Of a stretch of DNA of 33,584 bases, positions 25,330 through 32,151 are shown piece by piece. The notes under the pieces are model-generated. The model had not been told where the DNA came from. It saw only the letters and a program-made list of their open reading frames with translations, and made no database searches. Position 1 is the stretch's first letter. Each line of letters opens with the position of its first letter. This stretch comes from a virus: positions 11,620 through 45,203 of the IMG/VR virus record IMGVR_UViG_3300030117_002645; one strand, 5' to 3'. A program made the translations under genes and the position numbers.

Positions 25330-25330
25330 C

Positions 25331-25561
25331 TTACATACCAAACATTCTATCAACGAACTCGTTGTATTTCTTGCCCACGTAATTAAACCATCTAATTAAG
25401 AAAAACTGCTTGATAGGCTTACCTTTGTTGGTAGCCTCTTCTATGTGATCAGCAATTAAAGATTTATCCTTTTCTCTCATTCCGGATATCTTTGGCTTTA
25501 GTTTAACAAAGCCACTTTTCTTAACTTTTCTAACTACTTTTTTTGTTTTTTGTTCTTTCAT
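25331..25561 (-). CDS. Small Lys-rich early protein, 76 aa
   Basis: The ATG overlaps the nuclease stop (ATGA). The N-terminus is very basic (KEQKTKKVVRKVKKSGFVKLKPK), suggesting nucleic-acid binding. The second half (IADHIEEATNKGKPIKQFFLIRWFNYVGKKYNEFVDRMFGM) is an amphipathic helix or two. No family recognised. Coupling to the upstream PD-(D/E)XK nuclease suggests they work in the same process. Confidence 0.65.
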   Translation of the reverse strand: MKEQKTKKVVRKVKKSGFVKLKPKISGMREKDKSLIADHIEEATNKGKPIKQFFLIRWFNYVGKKYNEFVDRMFGM

Positions 25562-26463
25562 TTTATTCTCTCCTTATATTGATTACAAAAATCAGCAACT
25601 GAACAATAGTTGCCACAACGTGTGTACTCGCCACTACGAAACTCTAATTCTAAATCTGTTTTCTTTGTATATGCTTTGTCAGTTTCATTGTGCCAACCCA
25701 TATATTGATTAGCCTCTTCCTCACTATCCAAAACTCTCAATGCTCTTTTCTGACCCTTTTTCTTTACTGCCCAAGTATCGTTTTTCTTCCATGTTTCTTC
25801 GTCAGAACAGAATGGAAGTTCTTCATTCAAGTCATAATTAACTTGAGCCTCTTGATGTAGTGATAATCTATCTGATACGTATTTGTGTGCCACCTCATCA
25901 TCCCACATAGGTATATCAACAAATACTATTGGTGCTTGAGGGTAGTTCTCTTTTTTCTCAGCATCTCTTCTGTTCCAATCTCTGAGGATCGCACATATTT
26001 TTAAAGCACCAACTTTATGCTGAGTAAATTTATGTTTGTCTCTGCACAGCCAAGCATAACAATTTAGCTGTCTTTCCCACTCTACTTTTCCATAAATAAC
26101 TGACCAAACAGATGTGACCTTGTAATCAATTATCGTTGAAACTCCATCTACTATTTCTTGCCTATCCAAAGCACCGGATATAATCCAACCATTTAATTTA
26201 GAGTATAATCTCTCCTCTGTGATTATATCTTTTGATGGATTTGATTGTTCTAAAACTGAGTGTACAGCAGTTCCAAATAATGCCCAAACCATATCTACAG
26301 CATCAACCTCTATGTCCTCTTTGTAGACATCTTTCATTATCCTAACTCTTGGACTATCTATTAATGATGTTACTGATATATCAGCTTTGCCTTTACTGTA
26401 TTTGTCGTTTATGGCAAAGTCTACGAAAGGTTGTGGCATACCAAACTTATTGGTAATTTTCAT
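25558..26463 (-). CDS. PD-(D/E)XK nuclease, RecB/Cas4-like exonuclease
   Basis: AGGAGATTAAT immediately precedes ATG. The 301-residue protein shows the RecB-family core: HSVLEQ (residue ~87, the conserved His before motif I), SGALDRQEIVDGVSTIIDYKVTS (motif I D, motif II DYK) and QLNCYAWL (the QxxxY motif that contacts DNA). The C-terminus has CGNYCSVADFC, whose cysteines could hold an Fe-S cluster as in Cas4/AddB-like proteins, although the N-terminal fourth cysteine is not evident. It probably degrades or processes DNA ends for the annealing protein two genes downstream. The promoter lies in the divergent gap upstream. Confidence 0.85.
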   Translation of the reverse strand: MKITNKFGMPQPFVDFAINDKYSKGKADISVTSLIDSPRVRIMKDVYKEDIEVDAVDMVWALFGTAVHSVLEQSNPSKDIITEERLYSKLNGWIISGALDRQEIVDGVSTIIDYKVTSVWSVIYGKVEWERQLNCYAWLCRDKHKFTQHKVGALKICAILRDWNRRDAEKKENYPQAPIVFVDIPMWDDEVAHKYVSDRLSLHQEAQVNYDLNEELPFCSDEETWKKNDTWAVKKKGQKRALRVLDSEEEANQYMGWHNETDKAYTKKTDLELEFRSGEYTRCGNYCSVADFCNQYKERIK

Positions 26464-26509
26464 ATTAATCTCCTATTATGCTACTATAAATATATATATA
26501 GGTAAAATA
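26464..26509. promoter_or_regulatory. Divergent promoter gap between the nuclease and RusA genes
   Basis: 46 bases, nearly all A/T, between a leftward start and a rightward start. The leftward side has AGGAGATTAAT as ribosome-binding site. The alternating TATATATATATA in the middle could carry -10 elements for both directions, but no convincing -35 box can be singled out. This is the only place from which the leftward recombination operon can be read if its first gene is the nuclease. Confidence 0.5.
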
Positions 26510-26902
26510 ATGTCAATAAATATAAACAAAAAATTTAATTTCATAGTTTATGGAGAACCGGCATCCAAGGGAAATTCAAGAAAAATAGTGCATTTTGGTA
26601 AAAGAATGGCACTCATAAAATCTCAAAAAGCTAGGGATTATGAAAAGAATTTTGCAGAGCAATGTCCTCAATTGGAAAATCTTATTGAAACAAATGTGAA
26701 AGTAGAGTTAATTATATACTATGCATCAAGAAGACCGGATCTAGACGAGAGTGTTGTTTTAGATTGTATGCAAGGAAAAATTTATGTTAATGACAGACAA
26801 GTCAAACAAAAAGTCGTTTATTGGGGGTTGGACAGAAACGCACCACGAACTCACATCAGAATCTCGACTTTGGAAACATGTGATTTGCCAAGCGATTTCT
26901 GA
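26510..26902 (+). CDS. RusA-like Holliday junction resolvase
   Basis: The start at 26510 (MSININKKFNF) is chosen because the longer frame would run through the leftward gene. The 130-residue protein has the RusA pattern: FIVYGEPASKGNSRKI near the N-terminus, then RRPDLDESVVLDCMQGKIYVNDRQVKQKVVYWGLDRNAPRTHIRIS. The acidic residues of RRPDLDE and VNDRQV correspond to the family's metal-binding aspartates. RusA enzymes resolve four-way junctions and D-loops, which fits the annealing and nuclease genes next to it. The last 119 bases also carry the start of another gene in a second frame. Confidence 0.85.
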   Translation: MSININKKFNFIVYGEPASKGNSRKIVHFGKRMALIKSQKARDYEKNFAEQCPQLENLIETNVKVELIIYYASRRPDLDESVVLDCMQGKIYVNDRQVKQKVVYWGLDRNAPRTHIRISTLETCDLPSDF

Positions 26903-27110
26903 TTCATATCTTGGAAACAAAAGACAAAAACTTGCTGTAGGTCAATGGATTGTATCAGAGGATTTTATCATGGTATGTGATTTAAGTTCTTTAAATTCTG
27001 ATAGGATGGAAAAATTAATAAAAGAAATATTAACTAGTAAGCCGGTGGTGGCTAGATATTTAGGGGAGAAACTTAGAAAGGTAATTCAAAACAAAACATG
27101 CAGTATGTAA
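26784..27110 (+). CDS. Small phage protein overlapping RusA, 108 aa
   Basis: ATG at 26784 follows AAGGA by 7 nt. The frame overlaps the last 119 bases of the RusA gene in another phase. The product contains LTSESRLWKHVICQAISD, then KLAVGQWIVSEDFIMVCDLSSLNSDRM. The pattern (R)LW--V--QA--DA--G----A--WI-S-DF--VC-L(A)-L---(V) is a familiar phage protein family of unknown function that I recall as lying near RusA-type genes. The first ~25 residues carry little family character, so a later start such as GTG at about 26879 is possible. The reading in phase with a recognised family makes it a real gene. Confidence 0.7.
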   Translation: MLMTDKSNKKSFIGGWTETHHELTSESRLWKHVICQAISDSYLGNKRQKLAVGQWIVSEDFIMVCDLSSLNSDRMEKLIKEILTSKPVVARYLGEKLRKVIQNKTCSM

Positions 27111-27193
27111 TATTTATAAATATTAATATATATATAAATAATATATATAAACTTCTTTAGAATATTTATAAATATTATACTAGAAATTTTTTT
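27109..27193. other. A/T-only region with two identical 16-bp palindromes, origin candidate
   Basis: AATATTTATAAATATT occurs at 27109-27124 and again at 27161-27176. Between and around them the sequence is almost pure A/T with alternating TATATATA tracts, and the only G/C bases are a few in CTTCTTTAG and ATACTAG. It lies immediately upstream of the primase-helicase gene and after the resolvase unit. Paired repeats flanking an easily melted segment are what a phage replication origin, or a strong operator, looks like. Confidence 0.5.
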
Positions 27194-27194
27194 G

Positions 27195-27224
27195 TTGACG
27201 ATTTCTTTGTTTTAAAATAATTAT
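27195..27224 (+). promoter_or_regulatory. Possible sigma70-like promoter for the primase-helicase
   Basis: TTGACG (27195-27200) followed 18 nt later by AATTAT (27219-27224). The -35 match is 5 of 6, the -10 match 4 of 6. It leaves a short 5' leader before the AAGGAG of the primase gene. Weak but in the right place. Confidence 0.4.
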
Positions 27225-27248
27225 GAATTGTGTAGCAAGGAGATTAAT

Positions 27249-29072
27249 ATGGAGATAAAACACTCACTAAGAAGTGTTGCCTACAAATTAGGAGATGGGC
27301 AACACAAGGCAATATGCCCATTCTGTTCCCATACAAGAAAAAAGAGAGAGCAAAAAACATTATCGTTAAAAGTACACGATGATGTGATTATGTATTACTG
27401 TTGGCATTGTGGGGAAGATGGTGGCATAAAATTCAATGATGAAAATATGGCGAGGAGAAAATCTGTGGAAGAAGAAAAGGTTGTAAGCATCAATAAGAAT
27501 GTAGCTGATAAATGGATTGGCATTGAAGAAAATAATGATTGCTTAGAATACTTAAACAGCAGAGGCATCTCCAAAGAAACAGCAGAAAAAGCCGGTTTAA
27601 AATTTACAAAACAATATATTGGATCAATAAAGAAAGAGGTTTCTTGTTTGGTCTTTCCGTATCAAAACAACAATGGTGGGTATCAGTTTGCCAAAGTAAG
27701 ATCTTTTCCGGACAAGGGTTTTTCTAGCTTTGGTAAAGCAGATAAATTTTATAACGTAGAAAACATAAATAAAGATGAAGACATAATAATTTGTGAGGGA
27801 GAAATGGATTGCCTATCTTTCATGGAAGTAGGCTACACAAACAGCATTTCGATACCACATGGTGCTGTCATGAAAGTTGTTGATGGCAAAATAGATCCTC
27901 GTGAAGATAATAAATTTAAATTCATTTGGAACTCAAAAGAAAAGCTAGACACTTGTAAAAAAATAATAATAGCTATGGACAACGATCAAGCTGGACAAGC
28001 TATGGAAGAAGAAATAGCTAGAAGAGTTGGCAAAGATAAATGTTTTAAAATTGTTTATCCAAAGGATTGCAAAGATGCAAACGAGATATTAACAAAACAT
28101 GGCATAGATAAATTAAAGGATATTGTAAAAAATTCTATACCATATCCGGTTTCAGGTTTATACGATGCAGAGCATTTTTATGAGCAAGTAGATGAAATAT
28201 TTGAAAATGGTGTTGGTAGTGGAACAAGCACCGGATACAAAGATGTTGATAATCTATACACAGTAGTAGAGGGTCAGCTTACAGTTGTTACCGGTCATCC
28301 GTCTTCCGGTAAATCAGAATTTGTAGATCAAATAATGATAAACATATCTAAACAAAAAGGTTGGAAATTTGGTATTTGTTCTTTTGAGAACGAGCCAAGA
28401 ATACATATCGCCAAGTTAATCAGCAAGTATATTGGCAAACCTTTCTTTAGTGGCATGACACCTAGAATGACTACACATGAATTACAAAATGGTAAAAAGT
28501 TTGTCTCAGATAATTTTTGTTTTTTATATCAAGCAGACGGATCGCTATCCACTTTAGAAAGCATATTAGAAAGACTTAAAACTGCTGTGCTTAGATTTGG
28601 TATAAGAGGCTGTGTTATAGATCCATACAACTACATAGCAAAAGATATCACTACGTCTGAAACTGATTGGATATCTGATATGCTAACAAAACTTAGAGTA
28701 TTTGCACAAGCACATGGCATCCACATATGGTTTGTCGCTCATCCAACAAAGATGGTTAGAAGAGAAGATGGAACTGTGCCACCACCAAAGGGTTACGACA
28801 TTGCCGGTTCTGCAAGTTTCTTTAGTAAATCAGATGTTGGATTAACTGTGCATAGAACAAATCCATCTGAAAGCAATGTTACAGAAATACTTGTTTGGAA
28901 ATGTAGATTTTCTTGGGTTGGTGCTATTGGAGAATGTGAATTAGAATATGATAAACTTACATCTAGATACGATGCAATATCAGACGTTGCTAAGATGCTC
29001 AAACCAAAACCAAAAGACAAACAATACAATAATTATTATGAGCCAAAAGAATACAAAGACATCGATTTCTAA
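27249..29072 (+). CDS. DNA primase-helicase, T7 gp4-like
   Basis: ATG at 27249 with AAGGAG 6 nt before it is preferred to an in-frame TTG at 27228. Residues 23-26 (CPFC) and 51-54 (CWHC) form the zinc ribbon of a primase. The TOPRIM fold is visible as CEGEMD (E183) and AMDNDQAG (D244 and D246). Residues 349-356 (GHPSSGKS) are a Walker A motif, and CVIDPYNYI (about 455-463) is the Walker B strand; VAHPTKM and the SAS-FSKSD segment are later RecA-like motifs. At the end, KCRFSWVGAIGECELEYD fits the C-terminal strands. It unwinds DNA and primes the lagging strand. A DNA polymerase gene is not in this window, so it must be elsewhere in the genome or be supplied by the host. Confidence 0.92.
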   Translation: MEIKHSLRSVAYKLGDGQHKAICPFCSHTRKKREQKTLSLKVHDDVIMYYCWHCGEDGGIKFNDENMARRKSVEEEKVVSINKNVADKWIGIEENNDCLEYLNSRGISKETAEKAGLKFTKQYIGSIKKEVSCLVFPYQNNNGGYQFAKVRSFPDKGFSSFGKADKFYNVENINKDEDIIICEGEMDCLSFMEVGYTNSISIPHGAVMKVVDGKIDPREDNKFKFIWNSKEKLDTCKKIIIAMDNDQAGQAMEEEIARRVGKDKCFKIVYPKDCKDANEILTKHGIDKLKDIVKNSIPYPVSGLYDAEHFYEQVDEIFENGVGSGTSTGYKDVDNLYTVVEGQLTVVTGHPSSGKSEFVDQIMINISKQKGWKFGICSFENEPRIHIAKLISKYIGKPFFSGMTPRMTTHELQNGKKFVSDNFCFLYQADGSLSTLESILERLKTAVLRFGIRGCVIDPYNYIAKDITTSETDWISDMLTKLRVFAQAHGIHIWFVAHPTKMVRREDGTVPPPKGYDIAGSASFFSKSDVGLTVHRTNPSESNVTEILVWKCRFSWVGAIGECELEYDKLTSRYDAISDVAKMLKPKPKDKQYNNYYEPKEYKDIDF

Positions 29073-29547
29073 AAAAAGTAAAAAAAATTACGATGAGTTT
29101 AGGGTATATGATGGGCAACATACTGCAAAAGCAGAGTTTATAGGCAATACTAATAAGGCTAGAATAAAGATATTAGATCAGACATGTTTAGACCGGCTAC
29201 TCATGCATGATAGTATATCATTAGCAAATTATAGAATAATGGATAGACTTTATTCTGATTATTGCAAATCCGGATTTGTTGGAGTTAGGGCATCAAATTA
29301 CAATCCTAGGATCGAGGCTACACACGAGGGATTGAGCGAGAAACATATGATGCTAAAAAGAAAAGTTATGGATTGTTTTAATTATATAAAAGATACTGGA
29401 AATAAAACAGCATATAAAATTTTCAAAAAAATTATACACGATGAAGAAATCACGAAATGGGAAAATGAATGGATTGCTGTGGATGGGAACTTTGATTTTA
29501 TATGCAATCACGTAGAAAATTTTTATAAATTTTGGGGAAATAGTTGA
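29038..29547 (+). CDS. Hypothetical phage protein, 169 aa
   Basis: ATG at 29038 lies 35 bases inside the end of the primase gene. The product contains VYDGQHTAKAEFIGNTNKARIKILDQTCLDRLLMHDSISLANYRIMDRLYSDYCKSGFVGVRAS and a helical second half with KRKVMDCFNYIKDTG and a Trp-rich end (WENEWIAVDGNFDF). No known domain is recognised. Its position suggests a replication-associated role. It is the last gene of the rightward early unit, followed by the sRNA-like element and terminator. The Arg codon in CLDRL is CGG, a codon otherwise rare here, and creates CCGG. Confidence 0.65.
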   Translation: MSQKNTKTSISKKSKKNYDEFRVYDGQHTAKAEFIGNTNKARIKILDQTCLDRLLMHDSISLANYRIMDRLYSDYCKSGFVGVRASNYNPRIEATHEGLSEKHMMLKRKVMDCFNYIKDTGNKTAYKIFKKIIHDEEITKWENEWIAVDGNFDFICNHVENFYKFWGNS

Positions 29548-29572
29548 CTAATTCTTTAGTGGCACTTATTAA
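29544..29572 (+). promoter_or_regulatory. Possible promoter for a short transcript
   Basis: TTGACT (29544-29549), 17-nt spacer, TATTAA (29567-29572). It overlaps the stop codon of the upstream gene. The predicted start lies near 29579, at the base of a hairpin, and only about 75 nt before a strong terminator. Confidence 0.4.
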
Positions 29573-29576
29573 TTAA

Positions 29577-29652
29577 GTGTGAGTATTATTTCTCATATAC
29601 TATTATGCTACACACAAGAGCCAATCATCTCCTCGATTGGCTCTTTTTTTTT
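29577..29652 (+). ncRNA. Candidate phage small RNA
   Basis: A transcript of about 75 nt from the putative promoter would start with GTGTGAGTAT (29577-29586), which pairs with ATACT (29597-29601) and CACAC (29611-29615). It would end in the terminator hairpin. Nothing in the region is open for translation. Such a compact unit of promoter, structured 5' part and intrinsic terminator is a typical small RNA layout, but no homologue is recognised. Confidence 0.4.
29616..29652 (+). terminator. Rho-independent terminator of the rightward early unit
   Basis: AAGAGCCAATC (29616-29626) pairs perfectly with GATTGGCTCTT (29635-29645) across an 8-nt loop. A T run follows (29644-29652). This is the strongest intrinsic terminator in the window. 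Confidence 0.9.
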
Positions 29653-29655
29653 GTG

Positions 29656-29675
29656 AAAACTTTACGTAAAGTTTT
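29656..29675. repeat. Palindrome copy 3, directly after the terminator
   Basis: Perfect AAAACTTTACGTAAAGTTTT followed by AGTCT and a small hairpin CTAC-TACT-GTAG (29680-29691). It marks the convergent junction between the rightward early unit and the leftward operon, as copy 2 does at 22.1 kb. Confidence 0.75.
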
Positions 29676-29709
29676 AGTCTACTACTGTAGGGGGTAATGT
29701 AAGAGTAAT

Positions 29710-29961
29710 TTATTCGCCATTATTACTATTATAAATAGAATTAACTGCTCCTTTAATAACCTCAGTTGGTTTTCTAACTACTCTTCCAACATCAATTTCA
29801 CGAATGGCTCTAGGATCGTCTTCAAATCTTTCATCCATTCCTAATTCTTTTGGTGTCATTTTAGCATTACGTTGATAGAGTTCACGTTGTAAATCTACTA
29901 TTGAATTACGATACCGGTGACCTTTAGATCTACCTTTTATTTTGCTATATGTTGTTGTCAT
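29710..29961 (-). CDS. Small basic protein, 83 aa
   Basis: AAGGGG lies 8 nt before the ATG. The product starts TTTYSKIKGRSKGHRYRNSIVDLQRELY and contains MTPKELGMDERFEDDPRAIREIDVGRVV. The first 35 residues are very basic; the rest is mixed. No family is recognised. It is the last gene of the leftward operon and ends about 160 nt after the strong terminator of the opposite unit. An Arg encoded by CGG after CAC creates a CCGG site. Confidence 0.6.
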   Translation of the reverse strand: MTTTYSKIKGRSKGHRYRNSIVDLQRELYQRNAKMTPKELGMDERFEDDPRAIREIDVGRVVRKPTEVIKGAVNSIYNSNNGE

Positions 29962-30025
29962 GTGAATTTCCCCTTAATAAGCGAATACTCTTCGTACAGA
30001 GCATCTAGGTTAATTTGGTAGGTTT

Positions 30026-30057
30026 CATACAGAGAGGTCTGCCAACCTCTCTGTATG
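30026..30057. repeat. 12-bp perfect inverted repeat
   Basis: CATACAGAGAGG (30026-30037), loop TCTGCCAA, CCTCTCTGTATG (30046-30057). It lies in the gap between the membrane-protein gene and the basic-protein gene. Stem strength and GC content are well above the surroundings. It can form in RNA from either strand; on the leftward strand it would be in the leader of the basic-protein gene. Confidence 0.8.
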
Positions 30058-30078
30058 AGGCTCTGAGAGCCTTTTTTT
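30058..30078 (+). terminator. Terminator-like hairpin pointing rightward
   Basis: AGGCTC-TGA-GAGCCT followed by seven T (30072-30078). Together with the 12-bp inverted repeat before it, this looks like the end of a rightward transcript, although the flanking genes are leftward. An antisense or small RNA is therefore possible. No rightward promoter was identified. Confidence 0.5.
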
Positions 30079-30255
30079 GTGGCTTTCCGTACATTAACTG
30101 AACCATTTTTAAAGAGACCTCAGTTTTGCCCATGATACACGTTATATAAAAATATACGAGGGAACATGCATTTAGGGATGTACAGCATTGACGTATGGTT
30201 AATGCATAAACCAAAGGCATCCACTTTTGCCCACATTATGGAGTGGTCTCTCCCC

Positions 30256-30447
30256 CTATTCTTTAAAATAGATACTGTAAAAACTTACAAGTATCATGGT
30301 TAAACCAATTGATCCTATAAATAACGTAAACAGTATGCCCTCTACACTCTGCATATAATATCCATTAGGATCAGACAAAGTAACTAATGACATAAGCATA
30401 ACACAAATGCCTAAGAGAAATAATAATATTCTATCTAATTTATCCAT
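30256..30447 (-). CDS. Two-TM membrane peptide, 63 aa
   Basis: ATG preceded by GGGAG with a 7-nt spacer. The protein has two hydrophobic segments, ILLFLLGICVMLMSLVTL (residues 7-24) and ILFTLFIGSIGLTMILVSFYSIYF (38-61), separated by a short polar loop (SDPNGYYMQSVEG). It is a small integral membrane protein. It could be a host-membrane modifier, a superinfection protein or a holin/antiholin-like peptide; nothing decides between these. Its start lies within the end of the upstream paralogue gene (8-bp overlap), which also carries its Shine-Dalgarno site. Confidence 0.7.
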   Translation of the reverse strand: MDKLDRILLFLLGICVMLMSLVTLSDPNGYYMQSVEGILFTLFIGSIGLTMILVSFYSIYFKE

Positions 30448-30790
30448 CGTCTTTCTCCCATTCTTCTATCTGCTCTAAAAGATTGGTTGCACACTCGTGT
30501 CTTCCATCGAGTATACCAAGTTCATGTCTGTCCGGCTCAGCATCCCAAGTTGGATGAGATTTTCTGACATCAGAGATCTCTCCTCTAAGCCAAGTTTTAA
30601 TTTTATTTGTAATAAAATTATCTCTAAAGTTTTCCGGATTTAATTCAGCACCATACTTTTCCAATTCGTAATATACATTGTTAATCTGATCTTTTATGTA
30701 TACCTCAGTATGTATCAATGCTGTTAATTTACCTTGTAACTTAGATATTTTTACTAGCTTTTTATTTTTAATAAATTCTTTATTAAGCAT
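30440..30790 (-). CDS. Paralogue A of a tandem pair, 116 aa
   Basis: ATG has GGGAG 7 nt upstream, inside the end of paralogue B. The first ~55 residues form a helical region (KKLVKISKLQGKLTALIHTEVYIKDQINNVYYELEKYG). The last ~65 residues contain LNPENFRDNFITNKIKTWLRGEIS and HELGILDGRHECATNLLEQIEEWEKDDG. The end is clearly homologous to that of the upstream paralogue (ELGILDGR-E-A--L---I--WEKD). No known family is recognised. The paralogue with the extra N-terminal helical region may be the ancestral or the extended form. Confidence 0.7.
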   Translation of the reverse strand: MLNKEFIKNKKLVKISKLQGKLTALIHTEVYIKDQINNVYYELEKYGAELNPENFRDNFITNKIKTWLRGEISDVRKSHPTWDAEPDRHELGILDGRHECATNLLEQIEEWEKDDG

Positions 30791-30983
30791 TATCTTTCTC
30801 CCATTTCTTGATTACATTTTTTAATTGCACAGCCATTTCATATCGACCATCAAGAATACCTAGTTCTCGACTATCAACATCGTCTTCATGGCTGTGTGAT
30901 TTATAAGTTTGTATCTCTGAAGATATTTCTTTTTTAATCACAGCTATAAGCTGATTAGACAAATCATCCGGATTAAATCGCAT
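30783..30983 (-). CDS. Paralogue B of a tandem pair, 66 aa
   Basis: ATG at 30983 (MRFNPDDLSNQLIAV) is supported by GGGAG with a 6-nt spacer; it lies one base beyond the upstream stop. It is shorter than paralogue A but aligns along almost its full length: FNPDDLSNQLIAVIKKEI with LNPENFRDNFITNKIKTWL, and RELGILDGRYEMAVQLKNVIKKWEKD with HELGILDGRHECATNLLEQIEEWEKD. Function unknown. The two proteins may form a heteromer. Confidence 0.75.
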   Translation of the reverse strand: MRFNPDDLSNQLIAVIKKEISSEIQTYKSHSHEDDVDSRELGILDGRYEMAVQLKNVIKKWEKDNA

Positions 30984-30984
30984 A

Positions 30985-32151
30985 TTACACTCCCATTGCA
31001 TTAAGTATGTTTCGCTGAACTCTCCCACTCATGACATTCTCTGCTCTTCTAAAGTTTGAGGATGCACAGTTTATGGTCTCAGCTATGTTATACCTACGAT
31101 TATTGTAAGTTTGAGCAGTTTCTCTGTCGTTGCCCCTAAAAGGTATATTGCCCATGCCTTGCTGTGTTTCTTCAATTGTCCAAGCCTTTGTTTGGTAAAC
31201 CAAATAATAAAGATCTTTCTCCATACTGATAATACCATCGTGGCTTGTAATGATATCAACAGTATAAGCCTCAAGACCATTAGCTGTAATTCTGTCAGAA
31301 ACTTTGAGAGGCTTGGCACTAGCAACAAATGCTGTTTTGCTTTTGTATACTGTTGTTGCCATACCTTTCATATAGACATTCTTAAACCATGATGGAGACA
31401 AAGAGACCTCATTAAAATGCTCGTAGTACTGCCAATTATCTGCTCTTCCTACAGTAGATGGTTTAATAACTGTTTCTGCTCTTAATGCATCAGCACTAAT
31501 CTTGACATTGGTTCTAGCCATATTCTCATCCCACCATTTTTTAGCAAAGGCATTAGTGAGTACAGCATACTTGCTGTTGACAGCTTGACCATTGAAGAAA
31601 CCATGTTCGTAATTACGTTCTTTACGAAATACTTTTTTGCCATCAATCTTATTGCTGTAAATGGCAGATTTATCTTTACGAGCCTTTCTGTGTTGCTTGA
31701 TCCAAGCACTACAATTGTAAATGCTGTCTAAACCATGATTGCCAAAATGATCTTTGTGCTTGGTAAACATAAAAACAAAATCTTTTTCTTCAGCAGATAA
31801 ATCGTCTGCATGATATGAATAATTAGATCCGGCTTTTACTAGACTAGCTTTTTGGTTTTCGTTTAATCCAAATGCTTTGTATCCCTCGTTTAAAAAGTTG
31901 AGATAATGCTTTAAGACTATTTGATCCTTAAACTCTTGAGATTTAGGATCTTGTTTTTTTCCAAAATTATGTATCATAAAATACTCCATATAATGATAGT
32001 AGTTGGCTGATTTCATGCTTTCGCAATCATCAGTAGGAACACACATTCCTATATCAGCATCGTTAAAATCCCTAGGTACAATCACACACAGACATATCGT
32101 TTCGCCTCTGTGTGACGTTCCTAGAGCCTTGTTTTTATCCAAAAGTAGCAT
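30985..32151 (-). CDS. Unrecognised 388-aa protein, third member of the vWA cassette
   Basis: The ATG shares a base with the stop of the vWA gene (TAATG), so it is translationally coupled to it. Visible features are an N-terminal strand pair (GETICLCVIVPRDF), two Cys (GMCVPTDDC), and a long helical centre rich in aromatic and charged residues (FGNHGLDSIYNCSAWIKQHRKARKDKSAIYSNKIDGKK). The second half is beta-rich with SLSPSWFKNVYMKGMATTVYKSKTAFV and a VDIITSHDGIISMEKDLYYLVYQ strand pair. The end is RRYNIAETINCASSNFRRAENVMSGRVQRN. No catalytic motif is obvious. Context makes it a candidate substrate or partner of the AAA/vWA-type proteins. Confidence 0.7.
   Translation of the reverse strand: MLLLDKNKALGTSHRGETICLCVIVPRDFNDADIGMCVPTDDCESMKSANYYHYMEYFMIHNFGKKQDPKSQEFKDQIVLKHYLNFLNEGYKAFGLNENQKASLVKAGSNYSYHADDLSAEEKDFVFMFTKHKDHFGNHGLDSIYNCSAWIKQHRKARKDKSAIYSNKIDGKKVFRKERNYEHGFFNGQAVNSKYAVLTNAFAKKWWDENMARTNVKISADALRAETVIKPSTVGRADNWQYYEHFNEVSLSPSWFKNVYMKGMATTVYKSKTAFVASAKPLKVSDRITANGLEAYTVDIITSHDGIISMEKDLYYLVYQTKAWTIEETQQGMGNIPFRGNDRETAQTYNNRRYNIAETINCASSNFRRAENVMSGRVQRNILNAMGV

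Larger units (their letters stand above)
29962..30255. other. 294-nt gap with structured DNA and no convincing gene
   Basis: Apart from the inverted repeat and terminator, the remainder (30080-30250) contains nested complements on the + strand: GGATG with CATCC, GCATT with AATGC, and GGTT with AACC. A leftward frame of 71 codons (30005-30220) covers part of it but runs straight through the inverted repeat and has no good ribosome-binding site. A structured RNA, a leader, or a regulatory spacer is more likely than a protein gene. Confidence 0.5.

Noticed and set aside
27539-27727. Second + strand frame inside the primase gene
   Set aside because: No ribosome-binding site and the overlapping sequence is the conserved primase/TOPRIM region, so it is a shadow.
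30005-30220. Leftward 71-codon frame in the structured gap
   Set aside because: It runs through the 12-bp inverted repeat and the terminator hairpin and has no convincing Shine-Dalgarno site. A later ATG (near 30133) is also unsupported.
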